Source: Aquabacter spiritensis
GTDB taxonomy: Bacteria > Pseudomonadota > Alphaproteobacteria > Rhizobiales > Xanthobacteraceae
Reading direction: 5' to 3'
Length of the DNA: 64,000 bases
NCBI RefSeq assembly: GCF_004346185.1
Contig: NZ_SMAI01000004.1
Coordinates: 1-64,000 of the forward strand
Below are positions 35,013-45,377 of the stretch, piece after piece (within the stretch, counting starts at the first letter, position 1; every line of letters begins with the position of its first letter). A program made the translations under genes and the position numbers. The notes beneath the pieces are model-generated. The model saw only the letters and a list, made by a program, of their open reading frames with translations. It was not told where the DNA came from and made no database searches.

Positions 35013-37178
35013 TCACCATTTGTAGGTGACCGTCGCGACCACGGTCCGTCCGTCGCCGTAATAGCAGCCGAAGAAGCCGCAGCTCGCCACATAGGTCTCG
35101 TCGAAAATGTTGTTGACGTTGAGCTGGGCCTTGAACGGGCCGCGCTCGTAATGGATCGCGGCATCGAACAGCGTGTCGGCGGCGAGCAGGATGCTGTTGT
35201 CGTCGAGGGCATAGCGGTCGCCGACATAGCGCACGCCGCCGCCGCCGCCGAAACCGGCAAACTGGCCGCTCGGCACGGTATAATCGAACCAGAGATTGGC
35301 CATGTTCTGCGGCACGTTGGCCGGCCGGTTGCCGGCATTGAGGCCCTGCGTGATCTCGGCATTCATATAGGTGTAATTGGCGATGAGGTTGAGCCCGTCG
35401 GCAAGGCTCGTGGTGGCCGACAGCTCGACGCCCTTCACCTGGACCTCGCCGGTCTGGGTCTGATAGCTGATGCCGCCGATCAGCTCCGAGGACAGGACGT
35501 TGGTCTGCTTGAGGTCGTAGAGCGCGGCGGTGAAGAAGCCGTTCCAGCCCACCGGCTGGTATTTGACGCCGAGTTCGTATTGCTCGCCCTTGGACGGCTG
35601 GAACGGGGCGCCGCCGAGCGCGGTCGGCATATTGCCGATCACCGGCTCGAACGAGGTGGAATAGCTGACATAAGGCGCGACGCCATTGTCGAACAGATAG
35701 GTGAGGCCGACCCGGCCGGTCAGCGCCTCGTCGTCCTGGTTCTGCACCGTATTGCCGAAGCTCGTCAGCGTGGTCGAATCGGTCGTGGCCCAGTCCTGCC
35801 GGAGGCCGACGGTGAGCATCCAATTGCCCAGCTTCATCTGGTCCTGGGCATAAAGGCCGGCTTGGCTGAGCACCCCGTCGACCAGCGAGACATAGGTCGG
35901 CGTGTTGAGGATGGACATGTTGTAGACGGGGAAGAAGATGTTGATCGGCGGCGCGCTGCCGAATTCGGTCGTGTTGCTCTGGCTGAAGTGGCGATAATCG
36001 AAGCCGAGCAGGAGGGTGTGGCTGATCGGGCCGGTCGAGACGTCGCCCTGGATCTGGGTGTCGATGGTGATGGTGTTCTGATCCTCGCCATTCACCGAGG
36101 TGCCGCGCTGCCCGATGGCGGGGTCGGTGGTGCTCAGGCCGCTGAAATAGAGGCTGCGATAATCCCAGTCGAGCTTCAGATAGCGCGCATTCTGGCGGAC
36201 CTGCCAGGCGTCGTTGAACCGGTGCTCGAATTCATAGCCGATGCTGGCCAGCGTGCGGTCCGAGGAATCGAACGACGGGTCGCCGAGGAACAGGTTGCGC
36301 GACAGCAGATTCTCCGCCGGCGGGCCGACCGTATAGGCCGCCGGCAGTCCGACGGGCGTGCCGGACTGGTCGTACTGGACATTGGCGAGAATGGTGAAGC
36401 TGGTATCGTCGCTCGGCTTCCAGGTGATGGCCGGGGCGAAGAAATAGCGGTCGTCGTCGACCTGATCGGTCTGGGTTCCGCCCTGGCGCACCAGTCCGGT
36501 GAAGCGATAGGCGACGTCCGCCCCCGGGGCGAAGGCGCCGCCGAGATCGAAGGCGCCGCTATAGCGGCCGAACGTTCCCGCCTGGGCCTGGACTTCGCCC
36601 AGCGGATCCCAGACGGGACGCTTGCTGATCATGTTGATGAGGCCGCCAGGATTGCCCTGTCCGTACAGCACCGAGGCCGGGCCGCGCAGCACGTCGACGC
36701 GCTCGAGGCCGTACGGCTCGATCGACACCGCGCCGGCGTCGCGCATCAGCTTCAGCCCGTTGAGATACTGGCTGTTGGCGGCGGAGAATCCGCGGATGAT
36801 CGGCGCATCGAAGCGCGGATCGGTGCCGAAAGGCTGGCCGAGCACGCCGGCGCTGTAGTCGAGCGCCTGGCCGACATTCTGCACGGCGCGGGCGTCCATC
36901 TGGTCGCGGGTCACCACCGAGATGGATTGCGGCACTTCGAGGATCGGGGTGTCGGTCTTCGAGCCGGTGAGGGTCTGGCGGGCGACATAGCCGTCGATCG
37001 GGCCGGTCGGCGATTGCCGGGTCGCGGTCGCCTCGACATTCACCTGTTCGAGCGCGATGGCCGTCGCGGCCTGCTGCGCCCGGGCCGACCCGGACACCAG
37101 GATCGCCCCGATGCCGGCGCCCGCCAGCACCACTGATCGTCCTAGACGGCGCGCCAATCCAGTCATTCTGTCATCCAT
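35013..37178 (-). CDS. TonB-dependent siderophore receptor
   Basis: A 721-residue outer-membrane gated channel. The signal peptide is VVLAGAGIGAILVSGSARAQ. The plug domain spans about residues 60-180 with TDTPILEVPQSISVVTRDQM and the conserved IEPYGLERVDVLRGPASVLY followed by GQGNPGGLINMISKRP. The beta-barrel fills the rest and ends with the aromatic TVVATVTYKW. The TPILEVPQSISVVT form places it in the FhuA/FoxA/FpvA hydroxamate-type group. First gene of the minus-strand iron operon; divergent from the AraC regulator. Confidence 0.94.
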   Translation of the reverse strand: MDDRMTGLARRLGRSVVLAGAGIGAILVSGSARAQQAATAIALEQVNVEATATRQSPTGPIDGYVARQTLTGSKTDTPILEVPQSISVVTRDQMDARAVQNVGQALDYSAGVLGQPFGTDPRFDAPIIRGFSAANSQYLNGLKLMRDAGAVSIEPYGLERVDVLRGPASVLYGQGNPGGLINMISKRPVWDPLGEVQAQAGTFGRYSGAFDLGGAFAPGADVAYRFTGLVRQGGTQTDQVDDDRYFFAPAITWKPSDDTSFTILANVQYDQSGTPVGLPAAYTVGPPAENLLSRNLFLGDPSFDSSDRTLASIGYEFEHRFNDAWQVRQNARYLKLDWDYRSLYFSGLSTTDPAIGQRGTSVNGEDQNTITIDTQIQGDVSTGPISHTLLLGFDYRHFSQSNTTEFGSAPPINIFFPVYNMSILNTPTYVSLVDGVLSQAGLYAQDQMKLGNWMLTVGLRQDWATTDSTTLTSFGNTVQNQDDEALTGRVGLTYLFDNGVAPYVSYSTSFEPVIGNMPTALGGAPFQPSKGEQYELGVKYQPVGWNGFFTAALYDLKQTNVLSSELIGGISYQTQTGEVQVKGVELSATTSLADGLNLIANYTYMNAEITQGLNAGNRPANVPQNMANLWFDYTVPSGQFAGFGGGGGVRYVGDRYALDDNSILLAADTLFDAAIHYERGPFKAQLNVNNIFDETYVASCGFFGCYYGDGRTVVATVTYKW

Positions 37179-37189
37179 CCGCCGCTTGC

Positions 37190-37216
37190 ATTAGTTAAGA
37201 ACAATTCAAATCTAAT
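37190..37216. promoter_or_regulatory. Candidate iron-responsive operator upstream of the TonB receptor gene
   Basis: ATTAG (37190-37194) and CTAAT (37212-37216) are short inverted arms inside an AT-rich island just upstream of the receptor start at 37178. The pattern loosely recalls Irr/Fur-type boxes, but the spacing is not a clean match. It is a candidate only. Confidence 0.3.
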
Positions 37217-37409
37217 AGCCATTTCCGAAGACGTGGCGTTGTTCGTTCATACCAATGGCCTTTGCGAGGGGATTGTCCGTTCCTCTTGCGCTTTGATATT
37301 TTTTGGCTTGTTATTGCGCTGCATGACAGAAGCTTTGACGCTTGGCCACCGGGCGCGGCGCTCTTCATAGGAGTTCAAACTCATCTTCGGATCTGCTTCG
37401 GCCGGAAAT

Positions 37410-38297
37410 GTGCGCGCGATGACGTTCAAGCCCCGCATGACGTCGCGGCTGGAAGGCATCACCGTCCTCGACGAATTGAGCTGGCGGCGCTGGAACGGCG
37501 TGGTCGCCGATGTCTGGCACGTGCGCTGCGCGGCCGGCGCGCGCGGGCACTATGTCTCGAACGATGCGCGGCTGTTCGTCGTGCTGGAGCGGCATGGCGG
37601 GTCGACCAATGTGCAATTGTCCGCCCATGGCACGGATGTGTCGCCCCACCCCACGCCGCATCATATGAGCTTCGTGCCGGCCCATATGCCGCTCTGGTCG
37701 CGCATCGACGAGCCGCTGCGTCTGCGCCATCTCGATCTGCATTTCGACGTCGCGACCTTGAGCGAGCGGCTGGGCGAGGACCTTGCGCCCGACCGTCTGG
37801 CGACGCCGCGTCTGGGCTTTGCCGACGACCGGCTGCTGGCCCTCGCCCGGCTGATCGCCGCCGAATGCAGCGAGCCGGGACGCCACGATCTTTATGGCGA
37901 CAGCCTGGTCATGGCGCTGTTCATCGACGTGCTGCAGCTCGGCCGGGCGACGCCGGCCCGGCGCACGCCGCTGACCGAGCGCCAGCTGCGCCGGGTGACG
38001 GCCTTCATCGAGGAGAATTGCCTGCGCAACATCCGCCTCGGCGAACTGGCGGAGCTGACCGATCTGTCGCAATCCTATTTCAGCCACGCCTTCAAGGCGG
38101 CGACCGGCCTTCCCCCGCACCAGTGGCACATGAAGGCGCGCATGCGCCGGGTCGAGGCGATGCTGGCCCGGCCGGACCTGCCTTTGACCGAGATCGCGGC
38201 GGCGGCGGGCTTCGCCGATCAGGCGCATTTCACGCGGACGTTCCGCCGCCTCGCCGGGGTGACGCCGGCCGCCTGGCGGCGGGCGCAGCGCACGTGA
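37410..38297 (+). CDS. AraC family transcriptional regulator
   Basis: A 295-residue regulator with an N-terminal cupin-like sensing region and a C-terminal double helix-turn-helix: NIRLGELAELTDLSQSYFSH with FKAATGLPPHQW, then PLTEIAAAAGFADQAHFTRT with FRRLAGVTPAAWRR. It is divergent from the siderophore receptor gene and 17 bp upstream of the ATPase gene, so a siderophore-sensing activator of the cluster is likely. The start could also be the Met four residues in, at 37419. Confidence 0.9.
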   Translation: MRAMTFKPRMTSRLEGITVLDELSWRRWNGVVADVWHVRCAAGARGHYVSNDARLFVVLERHGGSTNVQLSAHGTDVSPHPTPHHMSFVPAHMPLWSRIDEPLRLRHLDLHFDVATLSERLGEDLAPDRLATPRLGFADDRLLALARLIAAECSEPGRHDLYGDSLVMALFIDVLQLGRATPARRTPLTERQLRRVTAFIEENCLRNIRLGELAELTDLSQSYFSHAFKAATGLPPHQWHMKARMRRVEAMLARPDLPLTEIAAAAGFADQAHFTRTFRRLAGVTPAAWRRAQRT

Positions 38298-38314
38298 CGC
38301 CTCCGGAGCAAAGC

Positions 38315-39100
38315 ATGACGCCTGGTGCCCCGATGTTCGCGCTCGACGGCGCGACCTATGCCATTCCCGGACGCGTCCTGCTGGAGCCGGTCACCCTGGA
38401 GATCCCGGCGCGGCGGGTGGTCGGCCTGATCGGGCACAACGGGTCCGGCAAATCGACCCTGCTCAAGCTTCTCGCGCGGCAGCAGCCGCTGACGGGCGGC
38501 ACCATCCGCTTCGCCGGCACGCCCCTCGCGGCGTGGGGGCACCGGTCCTTCGCGCGCAAGGTCGCCTATCTCCCGCAGCAGACGCCCGCCGCCGCCGGCC
38601 TGCTGGTCAGGGAACTCGTCGCCCTCGGCCGCTATCCCTGGCATGGCGCACTCGGCCGGGTCACGGCGCAGGACCGCGCTAAGGTCGAGGAGGCATTGGT
38701 GCTGACCGGCCTCCTCCCATTCCGGGACCGGCTCGTGGACACGCTGTCGGGCGGCGAGCGGCAGCGGGTGTGGATCGCCATGCTGGTGGCGCAGGACCCC
38801 GCCTGCCTGCTGCTCGACGAGCCGATCTCGGCGCTCGACGTCGCCCATCAGATGGAGGTGCTGTCGCTGATCCAGCGCCTCGCCGACGAGCGCGGGATCG
38901 GCGTGGTGGTCGTCCTGCACGACGTGAACATGGCGGCGCGCTTCTGCGACGACATCGTGGCGCTGCGGGCCGGGCGGCTGCTGATGCGCGGCGGGCCGGA
39001 CGACATCATGGATCCGGACGCGCTCGAGACGATCTACGACGTGCCGATGGGGATCATCCCGCACCCGGTGTCCGGCCGGCCGATGAGCTTCGTGCGATAG
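38315..39100 (+). CDS. FecE/FhuC-type iron-siderophore ABC ATP-binding protein
   Basis: A 261-residue ATPase serving the fused permease encoded on the opposite strand. Walker A is LIGHNGSGKSTLLKLLARQQ, the signature is DTLSGGERQRVWIAMLVAQD, and Walker B is CLLLDEPISALDVAHQMEVL. The ATG at 38315 has GGAG 7 nt upstream; an alternative GTG at 38294 overlaps the AraC stop. Splitting the ATPase from its permease onto the divergent strand with the regulator is the only unusual point. Confidence 0.93.
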   Translation: MTPGAPMFALDGATYAIPGRVLLEPVTLEIPARRVVGLIGHNGSGKSTLLKLLARQQPLTGGTIRFAGTPLAAWGHRSFARKVAYLPQQTPAAAGLLVRELVALGRYPWHGALGRVTAQDRAKVEEALVLTGLLPFRDRLVDTLSGGERQRVWIAMLVAQDPACLLLDEPISALDVAHQMEVLSLIQRLADERGIGVVVVLHDVNMAARFCDDIVALRAGRLLMRGGPDDIMDPDALETIYDVPMGIIPHPVSGRPMSFVR

Positions 39101-39110
39101 GGCGCCCGGC

Positions 39111-39494
39111 CTATTTCGGGCGCACGCGGTCGATCAGCGGGATGAAGCCCTGGAGGCTGGTCGCGACCCGCCGCGCCGCGATGGCGACCCAGGATCCGTC
39201 GGCGTCCGCGGCCAGGGCATTGAGGCGGCTGGCCTGGGCGCGGGCCTGCTCGTGGCTCGGATAGGTGCGGGCCTCGTCGAGGAAGAAGGCGCCGCCGGGC
39301 ATCAGCCGCGCGGGGCCGGCATCGTAGCGGATCTCGGTCTCGATGCCGTCGAAGAACACCCAGGCCGATGGCGCCGACCGGACCCAGCGGGCCACGACAT
39401 AGCCGCCGCCGACATCGCCCTGCACCGGACCCATCGCCGCGGCACGCCGCCGGTCGCCGCCGAGGAACGAGAAATCGAAAACCATGTCGCACAC
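39111..39494 (-). CDS. Conserved-looking hypothetical protein
   Basis: A 127-residue soluble protein (Met1 at 39494 or Met4 at 39485). It is rich in short beta-like stretches (YVVARWVRSAPSAWVFFDGI, TEIRYDAGPARLMPGGAFFL) and ends with a helical SRLNALAADADGSWVAIAAR segment. No signal, membrane helix or catalytic motif is visible, and I do not recognise the family. It ends 10 bp from the convergent iron ATPase gene. Confidence 0.6.
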   Translation of the reverse strand: MCDMVFDFSFLGGDRRRAAAMGPVQGDVGGGYVVARWVRSAPSAWVFFDGIETEIRYDAGPARLMPGGAFFLDEARTYPSHEQARAQASRLNALAADADGSWVAIAARRVATSLQGFIPLIDRVRPK

Positions 39495-39554
39495 CTCAGG
39501 GCCGCTCCCGATCGGAGCGGCAGAACTCTTTCCCGGAACGCTTTCCCAGAACGT

Positions 39555-39592
39555 GGAGACGAGGGGCGCCCGGAGGGCGTCTCACCGTCTCC
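39555..39592. repeat. Nested inverted repeat, REP-like intergenic element
   Basis: GGAGACG (39555-39561) and CGTCTCC (39586-39592) enclose a GC-rich core with further dyad character (GGGCGCCC, GGGCGTC). It lies in the 215-bp gap between truA and the hypothetical gene. Dispersed intergenic palindromes of this sort are common in alphaproteobacteria; no second copy is seen here, so the class is uncertain. The rest of the gap shows nothing else clear. Confidence 0.35.
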
Positions 39593-39709
39593 CTACGGAA
39601 GGTCGCTTCGCCCCCCCGACCGGACCAGCGTCCCCGAGGGGAGAGGCTGGCGAGGGATCAAGCCTGAGCCGGCTCGTTTGTTCCTGTGCCCGCATGTCGC
39701 AGGGTGACG

Positions 39710-40447
39710 TCAATAAGAGACGGCACTCAAATAGAGGCCGGCGGCGGGGGCCATGGGGCCGCAGCGCGCCCGGTCGCAGGCGTGGAGCGCGGCTTCGAGA
39801 TCGTCGGCACTCCACCGGCCTTCGCCGACCCGCATCAGGGAGCCGACCATGGAGCGGACCTGATGATGCAGGAAGGAGCGGGCCGAGGCGGTGACGCGGA
39901 TTTCCGTGCCGTGCCGTTCGACGTCGAGCTGGTCCAGGGTCTTCACCGGCGACGCGGCCTGGCATTCGGCGGCGCGGAAGGTCGTGAAATCGTGCCGGCC
40001 GAGCAGGCGCTGCGCGGCGTCGTGCATCGCCGCCGCATCGAGCGGCTGGGGCACCCGCCACGCCCGGTCGCGGTCGAGGGTGAGATCGGCGCGGCGATTG
40101 ACCAGCCGGTAGAGATAATGCCGCTTCACCGCCGAGAAGCGCGCGTCGAACTCCGCCGCCGCCCGTTCGGCCGCGACCACCGCGACGGGGTGGGGGCGCA
40201 GATGCGCGGTGAGGCCGTCGCGTACCGTATCCGGCCGCCAGTCGCGGGTGAGATCGATATGGGCCACCTGGCCGATCGCGTGCACGCCGGCATCCGTCCG
40301 GCCGGCGCCGGCGACCACGACGCGTTCCCCCGAGAGGCGCTCGATCGCGTCGGTCAGCACACTCTGAACGGTCGCGTGACCGGCCTGCATCTGCCAGCCG
40401 GCGAAGGGCGTGCCGTCATATTCGATGACGAGCTTGTAGCGGGGCAT
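39710..40447 (-). CDS. truA: tRNA pseudouridine synthase A
   Basis: Converts U38-U40 of tRNA anticodon arms to pseudouridine. The 245-residue length is typical. It starts [20 protein letters not shown], and the catalytic Asp lies in [20 protein letters not shown]. It lies 8 bp after fmt on the same strand, in a def-fmt-truA cluster. Confidence 0.97.
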   Translation of the reverse strand: MPRYKLVIEYDGTPFAGWQMQAGHATVQSVLTDAIERLSGERVVVAGAGRTDAGVHAIGQVAHIDLTRDWRPDTVRDGLTAHLRPHPVAVVAAERAAAEFDARFSAVKRHYLYRLVNRRADLTLDRDRAWRVPQPLDAAAMHDAAQRLLGRHDFTTFRAAECQAASPVKTLDQLDVERHGTEIRVTASARSFLHHQVRSMVGSLMRVGEGRWSADDLEAALHACDRARCGPMAPAAGLYLSAVSY

Positions 40448-40455
40448 CGGCCGCC

Positions 40456-41376
40456 TCAGCCGAGGCGGGACCCGGCGGGCAGCGCCGCGCCGTTCCGGAA
40501 CGCGTCCGCCGCCATGGGCTGCTTGCCCGCGCGCTGCACCTGGACGAGCCGGACGGCGCCGTCGCCGCAGGCGATCAGGAGCCCGTCATCCAGAATTTCG
40601 CCGGGCGCGCCGGCGCCCGTTCCGAGGGTCGCGCGCAGCACCTTGACGCGCGTGCCGTCCGCCAAAGCGAACCAGGCGCCGGGAAACGGCGCGAGGCCGC
40701 GGATCCGATTGTGCACCTCGGCGGCGGGCCGGGCCCAGTCGATCCGCGCCTCGTCCTTGCCGATCTTGTGGGCATAGAGGATGCCGGTCTCCGGCTGCGG
40801 CTTGAAGTCGAGACCGCCGCGTTCCAGCGCCGCGAGCGCCCGGCCCATCAGATCGGCGCCGATCACCATCAGGGCGTCGTGCACGTCGCCGGCGCTCTGG
40901 TCCGGACCGATCGCGATCCGCTCCATCAGCCCGACCGGGCCGGTATCGAGTCCGGCTTCCATCCGCATCACCGCGACGCCGGTCTCCGGATCGCCGGCCA
41001 TCACCGCGCGCTGGATCGGCGCGGCGCCGCGCCAGCGCGGCAGCAGCGAGGCATGAAGATTGAGGCAGCCGAGCGCGGGCGCGTCCAGCACCGCCTGCGG
41101 CAGGATCAGGCCATAGGCCACGACCACCGCGACATCGGCGCCGAAATCGCGCATCTGCGCCGCGGCCGCATCGCCGCGCAAACTGGCCGGGGTGAAGACC
41201 GGAATGCCGAACCGCTCCGCCACCGCATGGACCGGGGAGGGGACGAGGTCGAGGCCGCGCCGGCCGCCGGGCGCCGGAGGCCGGGTGAAGACCGCCGCGA
41301 CGTCGTGGCCGCGCCCGACCAGTTCGGTGAGGGTCGGCACGGCGAAATCGGGCGTCCCCATGAAGATGATGCGCAT
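40456..41376 (-). CDS. fmt: Methionyl-tRNA formyltransferase
   Basis: Formylates initiator Met-tRNA using 10-formyl-THF. It is 306 residues, starting [40 protein letters not shown] holds the catalytic Asn-His region with the SLLPRWRG loop; the Asp motif is [10 protein letters not shown]. The C-terminal tRNA-binding domain ([12 protein letters not shown]) follows. It is downstream of def, as is typical. Confidence 0.97.
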   Translation of the reverse strand: MRIIFMGTPDFAVPTLTELVGRGHDVAAVFTRPPAPGGRRGLDLVPSPVHAVAERFGIPVFTPASLRGDAAAAQMRDFGADVAVVVAYGLILPQAVLDAPALGCLNLHASLLPRWRGAAPIQRAVMAGDPETGVAVMRMEAGLDTGPVGLMERIAIGPDQSAGDVHDALMVIGADLMGRALAALERGGLDFKPQPETGILYAHKIGKDEARIDWARPAAEVHNRIRGLAPFPGAWFALADGTRVKVLRATLGTGAGAPGEILDDGLLIACGDGAVRLVQVQRAGKQPMAADAFRNGAALPAGSRLG

Positions 41377-41451
41377 TCGGTCCCGTCTGGCTTTTGCGTC
41401 CGGCTCCGGCGTCGCGCGCGGCGTCGGCTCGGCGTCTGGCTTGCTTGCGGC

Positions 41452-41970
41452 TCAGCCGGCGGTCTCGCGCTTTGCCGCCTTGACGAATTTCTTGGTGACG
41501 CGGTCGCGCTTCAGCTTGGACAAATGATCGATGAAGAGCACGCCGTTGAGATGGTCGATCTCGTGCTGAATGCAGGTCGCGAGAAGGCCGCTCGCCGCCC
41601 GCTCGACGCTTTTGCCGTCGAGCGTGGTGTAGCGCACCGTCACCTCCGCCGGCCGCTCCACCTCCTCGTAATAATCGGGGATCGACAGGCAGCCTTCATT
41701 GTAGATCGACAGCGCTTCCGAAACCGAGACGATTTCCGGGTTGATCAGGGCGAGCGGTTGCTTGGGCTCGTCGTCCCGCGCGATGTCGATCGTCACCACG
41801 CGCTTCAGCACGCCGACCTGGGGGGCTGCCAGGCCGATGCCCGGCGCGTCGTACATGGTCTCGAACATGTCGGCGACCAACGCCCGCGTCTGCGCATCGA
41901 CGGTCTCGACCGGAGCGCAGATCTGCCGGAGCTTCGGCTCCGGTATAATGAGGATTGGACGTAGGGCCAT
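41452..41970 (-). CDS. def: Peptide deformylase
   Basis: Removes the N-terminal formyl group from new proteins; Fe/Zn hydrolase of 172 residues. All three motifs are present: [26 protein letters not shown] and [15 protein letters not shown]. The start at 41970 ([15 protein letters not shown]) is the family start; the longer open frame upstream is antisense to rmuC. Confidence 0.97.
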   Translation of the reverse strand: MALRPILIIPEPKLRQICAPVETVDAQTRALVADMFETMYDAPGIGLAAPQVGVLKRVVTIDIARDDEPKQPLALINPEIVSVSEALSIYNEGCLSIPDYYEEVERPAEVTVRYTTLDGKSVERAASGLLATCIQHEIDHLNGVLFIDHLSKLKRDRVTKKFVKAAKRETAG

Positions 41971-42051
41971 GCTTGGCAGATAGGCGAAGCCGCAGCACCC
42001 GTCAACATGTTCGCCCTTTGTTCGGTGGACGGAATCGTCTAAGAGGGCAGG

Positions 42052-43248
42052 ATGCGCGACACTCTCTTCCAGATCGGGGATCTCCCCGTTTCCTTCGGCC
42101 TGTTTCTGGCTGTGTGCGGCGGGTTTGCTCTGCTGCTGCTCTCGGTCCAACTGGTCGCCGCGCGCCGGGCTTCGGCGTCGCGGGCGGCGGAGGCGGAAGA
42201 GATGGCCGCCCATGCGCGGGAACTCGAAGCGCGCCTGCGGGATCTGGCGCGGATCCAGGCCGAGACCACCGGACGGGTGCAGAGCATGGCGGAGGTGCTG
42301 GCGCAGCGCCAGAGCGACCTCGCGCGGGCGGTCTCGGAGCGTCTCGATTCGACGTCGCACCGGCTGGGGGAGAGCTTTTCCACCGCCGCGCGCGCCACCC
42401 ATGAGAGCCTGACGAAGCTCGCGGAGCGGCTCGTCATGGTGGAAAAGGCGGAGAAGAGCCTCGCCGACCTCTCGACCCAGGTGGTGTCGCTGCGCGACAC
42501 GCTGTCGAACAAGCAGGCGCGCGGCGCCTTCGGCCAGGCGCGGATGGAGGCCATTGTCGCCGACGGCCTGCCCAAGGGCAGCTTCGCCTTCCAATATACC
42601 CTTTCCAATGGAAAGCGTCCCGATTGCGCGGTGTTTCTGCCGGGTGATTCGCGCCCGCTGCTGCTCGACGCGAAGTTTCCGCTGGAAAGCGTGACCGCGT
42701 TTCGCGAGGCGCCCTCGCCCGAGGCGCGCAAGGCGGCGGCGGCGCGCCTGACGACGGACATGATGAAGCACGTGACCGACGTCGCCGAACGCTACCTCGT
42801 GCCGGGCGAGACCCAAGATATCGCCTTGATCTTCGTGCCGTCCGAATCGGTCTATGCCGAGCTGCACGAGAGCTTCGACGCGGTGATCCAGCGCGCCTTC
42901 CGCGCCCGCGTGGTGATCGTCTCGCCATCGCTTCTGATGCTGGCGATCCAGGTGGTTCAGGCCATCTCCAAGGATGCCCGGATGCGCGCCCAGGCCGACC
43001 GCATCCGCACCGAAGTCGGCGCGCTGGTGGCGGACGTCACCCGCCTGCGCGACCGGGTCGGCGACCTCTCCAAGCATTTCGGGCAGGTCGGCGACGATGT
43101 CGCGAAGGTGATGGTGTCCGCCGACAAGATCGCCAAGCGCGGGATGCGCCTCGAACTGCTCGAGTTCGAAGACCCGCCGGCGCCCGTTGCCGCGGCGGCG
43201 GTCGATGACCTCGCATTGGGCCTCGGCGCCCGCGGGGCGGCGGAATAG
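42052..43248 (+). CDS. rmuC: DNA recombination protein RmuC homologue
   Basis: A 398-residue protein with an N-terminal membrane helix ([20 protein letters not shown]), a coiled-coil region to about residue 170 ([20 protein letters not shown]), and a PD-(D/E)xK-like C-terminal domain where [20 protein letters not shown] with KFPLE supplies the acidic and Lys residues. The E. coli homologue limits inversions at short inverted repeats. Divergent from def, with 81 bp between starts. Confidence 0.92.
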   Translation: MRDTLFQIGDLPVSFGLFLAVCGGFALLLLSVQLVAARRASASRAAEAEEMAAHARELEARLRDLARIQAETTGRVQSMAEVLAQRQSDLARAVSERLDSTSHRLGESFSTAARATHESLTKLAERLVMVEKAEKSLADLSTQVVSLRDTLSNKQARGAFGQARMEAIVADGLPKGSFAFQYTLSNGKRPDCAVFLPGDSRPLLLDAKFPLESVTAFREAPSPEARKAAAARLTTDMMKHVTDVAERYLVPGETQDIALIFVPSESVYAELHESFDAVIQRAFRARVVIVSPSLLMLAIQVVQAISKDARMRAQADRIRTEVGALVADVTRLRDRVGDLSKHFGQVGDDVAKVMVSADKIAKRGMRLELLEFEDPPAPVAAAAVDDLALGLGARGAAE

Positions 43249-43424
43249 CGGTTTGCCGGCTTATTTGTTTTTCGGAGTCGCAGGGCGTTTTTGCTCCTTT
43301 TACCCTGCGTCAGACGCGTGCGCGATCCGGCTTGCACCGGCGCACAGGGCCGCTAGCTTCATCTGAACGTCATGAATCGGTGGCGGACCGCGAAGGCGCG
43401 GGCGCCGCGGGGTTGAAGGATCAG

Positions 43425-44312
43425 ATGCCCGAATTGCCCGAGGTGGAAACGGTCCGCCGCGGCCTCCTGCCCGTTCTCCAAGGTGCGGTCATCGAGCAGG
43501 CGGAGGCGCGGCGCCCCGATCTGCGCTGGCCGCTTCCCGAGAATTTCGCCGATCGCCTCGCCGGCCGCCGCATCGAGGCGGTGGGACGGCGCGCGAAATA
43601 TCTCCTCGCGGACCTCGACGGGGGCGAAGTCCTGATCCTGCATCTCGGCATGTCCGGCTCGATCCGGATCGAGGGCTGGGAGGGATCGCGCGCCAGCCGG
43701 CCCGGGGCCTTCCATCACCCGCGCGGCGCGCCCGGCCCCCACGACCATGTCGTCCTCCATCTGGCCGGCGGCGCGACGCTCACCTTCAACGATCCGCGCC
43801 GGTTCGGTGCGATCCTCCTCGTCCCCTATGACCGGCTCGACAGCCATCCGCTGCTGCGCAATCTGGGGCCGGAGCCGCTCGGGAATACCTTCCACGCCGC
43901 CTATCTCGCCGAGGTCTGTGCCGGGCGGCGCACCAGCCTGAAGGCGGCCCTGCTCGACCAGAAGGTCGTGGCGGGCCTCGGCAACATCTATGTCTGCGAG
44001 GCGCTGAACCGCGCCCGCCTGTCGCCGCGCCGGCTGGCCTCCACCCTCGCCACGCGCAGCGGCGCGCCGACGCTGCGGGCGGAGCGCCTGGTCGTCGCGA
44101 TCCGCGACGTGCTGCGGGAGGCGATCCTGGCGGGGGGCTCGAGCCTGCGGGACCACCGGCGGGTCGACGGGGAACTCGGCTATTTCCAGCATGCGTTCCG
44201 CGTCTATGACCGCGAAGGGAAGGCCTGCCCGACCTATCGCTGTCCGGGCACGGTCGCGCGCATCGTCCAGAGTGCCCGCTCCACCTTCTTCTGCCCGAAG
44301 TGCCAGCGCTGA
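43425..44312 (+). CDS. mutM: Formamidopyrimidine-DNA glycosylase
   Basis: Removes oxidised purines such as 8-oxoguanine from DNA. It has 295 residues, and the start is fixed by [14 protein letters not shown], where Pro2 is the Schiff-base nucleophile and Glu3 the acid. The H2TH part contains [20 protein letters not shown]. The C-terminal zinc finger is visible as CPTYRC and FFCPKCQR. An in-frame ATG at 43332 is rejected because the N-terminal Pro must be exposed. GAAGGA precedes the chosen ATG. Confidence 0.97.
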   Translation: MPELPEVETVRRGLLPVLQGAVIEQAEARRPDLRWPLPENFADRLAGRRIEAVGRRAKYLLADLDGGEVLILHLGMSGSIRIEGWEGSRASRPGAFHHPRGAPGPHDHVVLHLAGGATLTFNDPRRFGAILLVPYDRLDSHPLLRNLGPEPLGNTFHAAYLAEVCAGRRTSLKAALLDQKVVAGLGNIYVCEALNRARLSPRRLASTLATRSGAPTLRAERLVVAIRDVLREAILAGGSSLRDHRRVDGELGYFQHAFRVYDREGKACPTYRCPGTVARIVQSARSTFFCPKCQR

Positions 44313-44387
44313 GGTGGAGCCTTTCCTTCGCCGCGCATCGTGCTTTAGAGGAGACGGGACGCACGCGCCGCGATCCGGGAGGAAGCC

Positions 44388-45161
44388 ATGACCTATGAGA
44401 CGGTGAAGGTTGAGACGCACGGCCGGGTCGGGCTGATCCGGTTCGACCGCCCGCAGGCGATGAATGCGATCAATATCCAGCTGATCCGCGATCTTTCCGC
44501 CGCGCTCGACGCGCTGGAGGGCGATCGCGGGATCGGCTGCCTCGTCCTGACCGGCTCGGAGCGCGCCTTCGCCGCCGGGGCGGACATCAAGGAGATGCAG
44601 AACTTCACCTATCCCGACACCTATCTCGACGATTTCATCACCTCCTGGGAGCGGCTGTCGCGCACCCGCAAGCCGATAATCGCCGCGGTGGCCGGCTTCG
44701 CGCTCGGCGGCGGGTGCGAACTCGCGATGATGTGCGACTTCATCCTGGCGGCGGACACCGCCAAATTCGGCCAGCCGGAAATCCGCCTCGGCGTGATGCC
44801 GGGATCGGGCGGCACGCAGCGGCTCGCGCGCTTCGTGGGCAAGTCCAAGGCGATGGAAATGTGCCTGACGGGGCGGATGATGGACGCCGTCGAGGCCGAG
44901 CGGTGCGGGCTGGTGTCGCGCATCGTGCCCGCGGCCGATCTGGTCGCCGAGGCGCTGAAGGTCGCCGGCGCGATCGCCGACATGTCGCTGCCGGTCGCCA
45001 TGATGACCAAAGAGAGCGTCAACCGCGCCTTCGAAACCAGCCTCGCGGAAGGGGTGCGATTCGAGCGGCGGCTGTTCCAGTCGCAATTCGCGCTCGCCGA
45101 CCAGAAGGAAGGCATGGCCGCCTTCATCGCCAAGCGCCCGCCGAACTTCAACGCCGGCTGA
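44388..45161 (+). CDS. Enoyl-CoA hydratase
   Basis: A 257-residue crotonase that hydrates trans-2-enoyl-CoA. Both catalytic glutamates of the classical hydratase are present: [20 protein letters not shown] and [20 protein letters not shown]. The oxyanion hole is in [13 protein letters not shown]. This is a standard beta-oxidation enzyme, unlike the PaaG-like paralogue at 25233-26015. It follows mutM as in many alphaproteobacteria. Confidence 0.95.
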   Translation: MTYETVKVETHGRVGLIRFDRPQAMNAINIQLIRDLSAALDALEGDRGIGCLVLTGSERAFAAGADIKEMQNFTYPDTYLDDFITSWERLSRTRKPIIAAVAGFALGGGCELAMMCDFILAADTAKFGQPEIRLGVMPGSGGTQRLARFVGKSKAMEMCLTGRMMDAVEAERCGLVSRIVPAADLVAEALKVAGAIADMSLPVAMMTKESVNRAFETSLAEGVRFERRLFQSQFALADQKEGMAAFIAKRPPNFNAG

Positions 45162-45232
45162 GCCGCCGGCCGGGGCGCCGGGGTGCCGGTGGGGGAACGG
45201 GGCGGAATTTCGCGCCCTCCCGCGCGCGCCCG

Positions 45233-45261
45233 TTGACAAGCCCCGACCCTCTCCCTTATGT
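45233..45261 (+). promoter_or_regulatory. Sigma-70-type promoter of tRNA-Leu
   Basis: TTGACA (45233-45238) and TTATGT (45256-45261) are separated by 17 nt and lie 31 bp before the tRNA. A perfect palindrome CGCCGGTCC (45271-45279) and GGACCGGCG (45282-45290) sits between the -10 box and the tRNA 5' end. Confidence 0.7.
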
Positions 45262-45292
45262 GACGCCTCCCGCCGGTCCTCGGACCGGCGCG

Positions 45293-45377
45293 GCCCAGGT
45301 GGCGGAATTGGTAGACGCGCTGGTTTCAGGTACCAGTGGGTAACACCGTGGAGGTTCGAGTCCTCTCCTGGGCACCA
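45293..45377 (+). tRNA. tRNA-Leu (anticodon CAG)
   Basis: The acceptor arms GCCCAGG (45293-45299) and CCTGGGC (45367-45373) pair, followed by A and an encoded CCA. The anticodon arm is CTGGT-TTCAGGT-ACCAG, giving CAG, which reads CUG. A long variable arm and GGTTCGAGTCC T arm fit a class II leucine tRNA of 85 nt. Its 3' end is repeated downstream. Confidence 0.96.

Noticed and set aside
43279-43319. CGCAGGG/CCCTGCG hairpin as rmuC terminator
   Set aside because: The 27-nt loop makes the structure weak and no T run follows; not reported as a feature.
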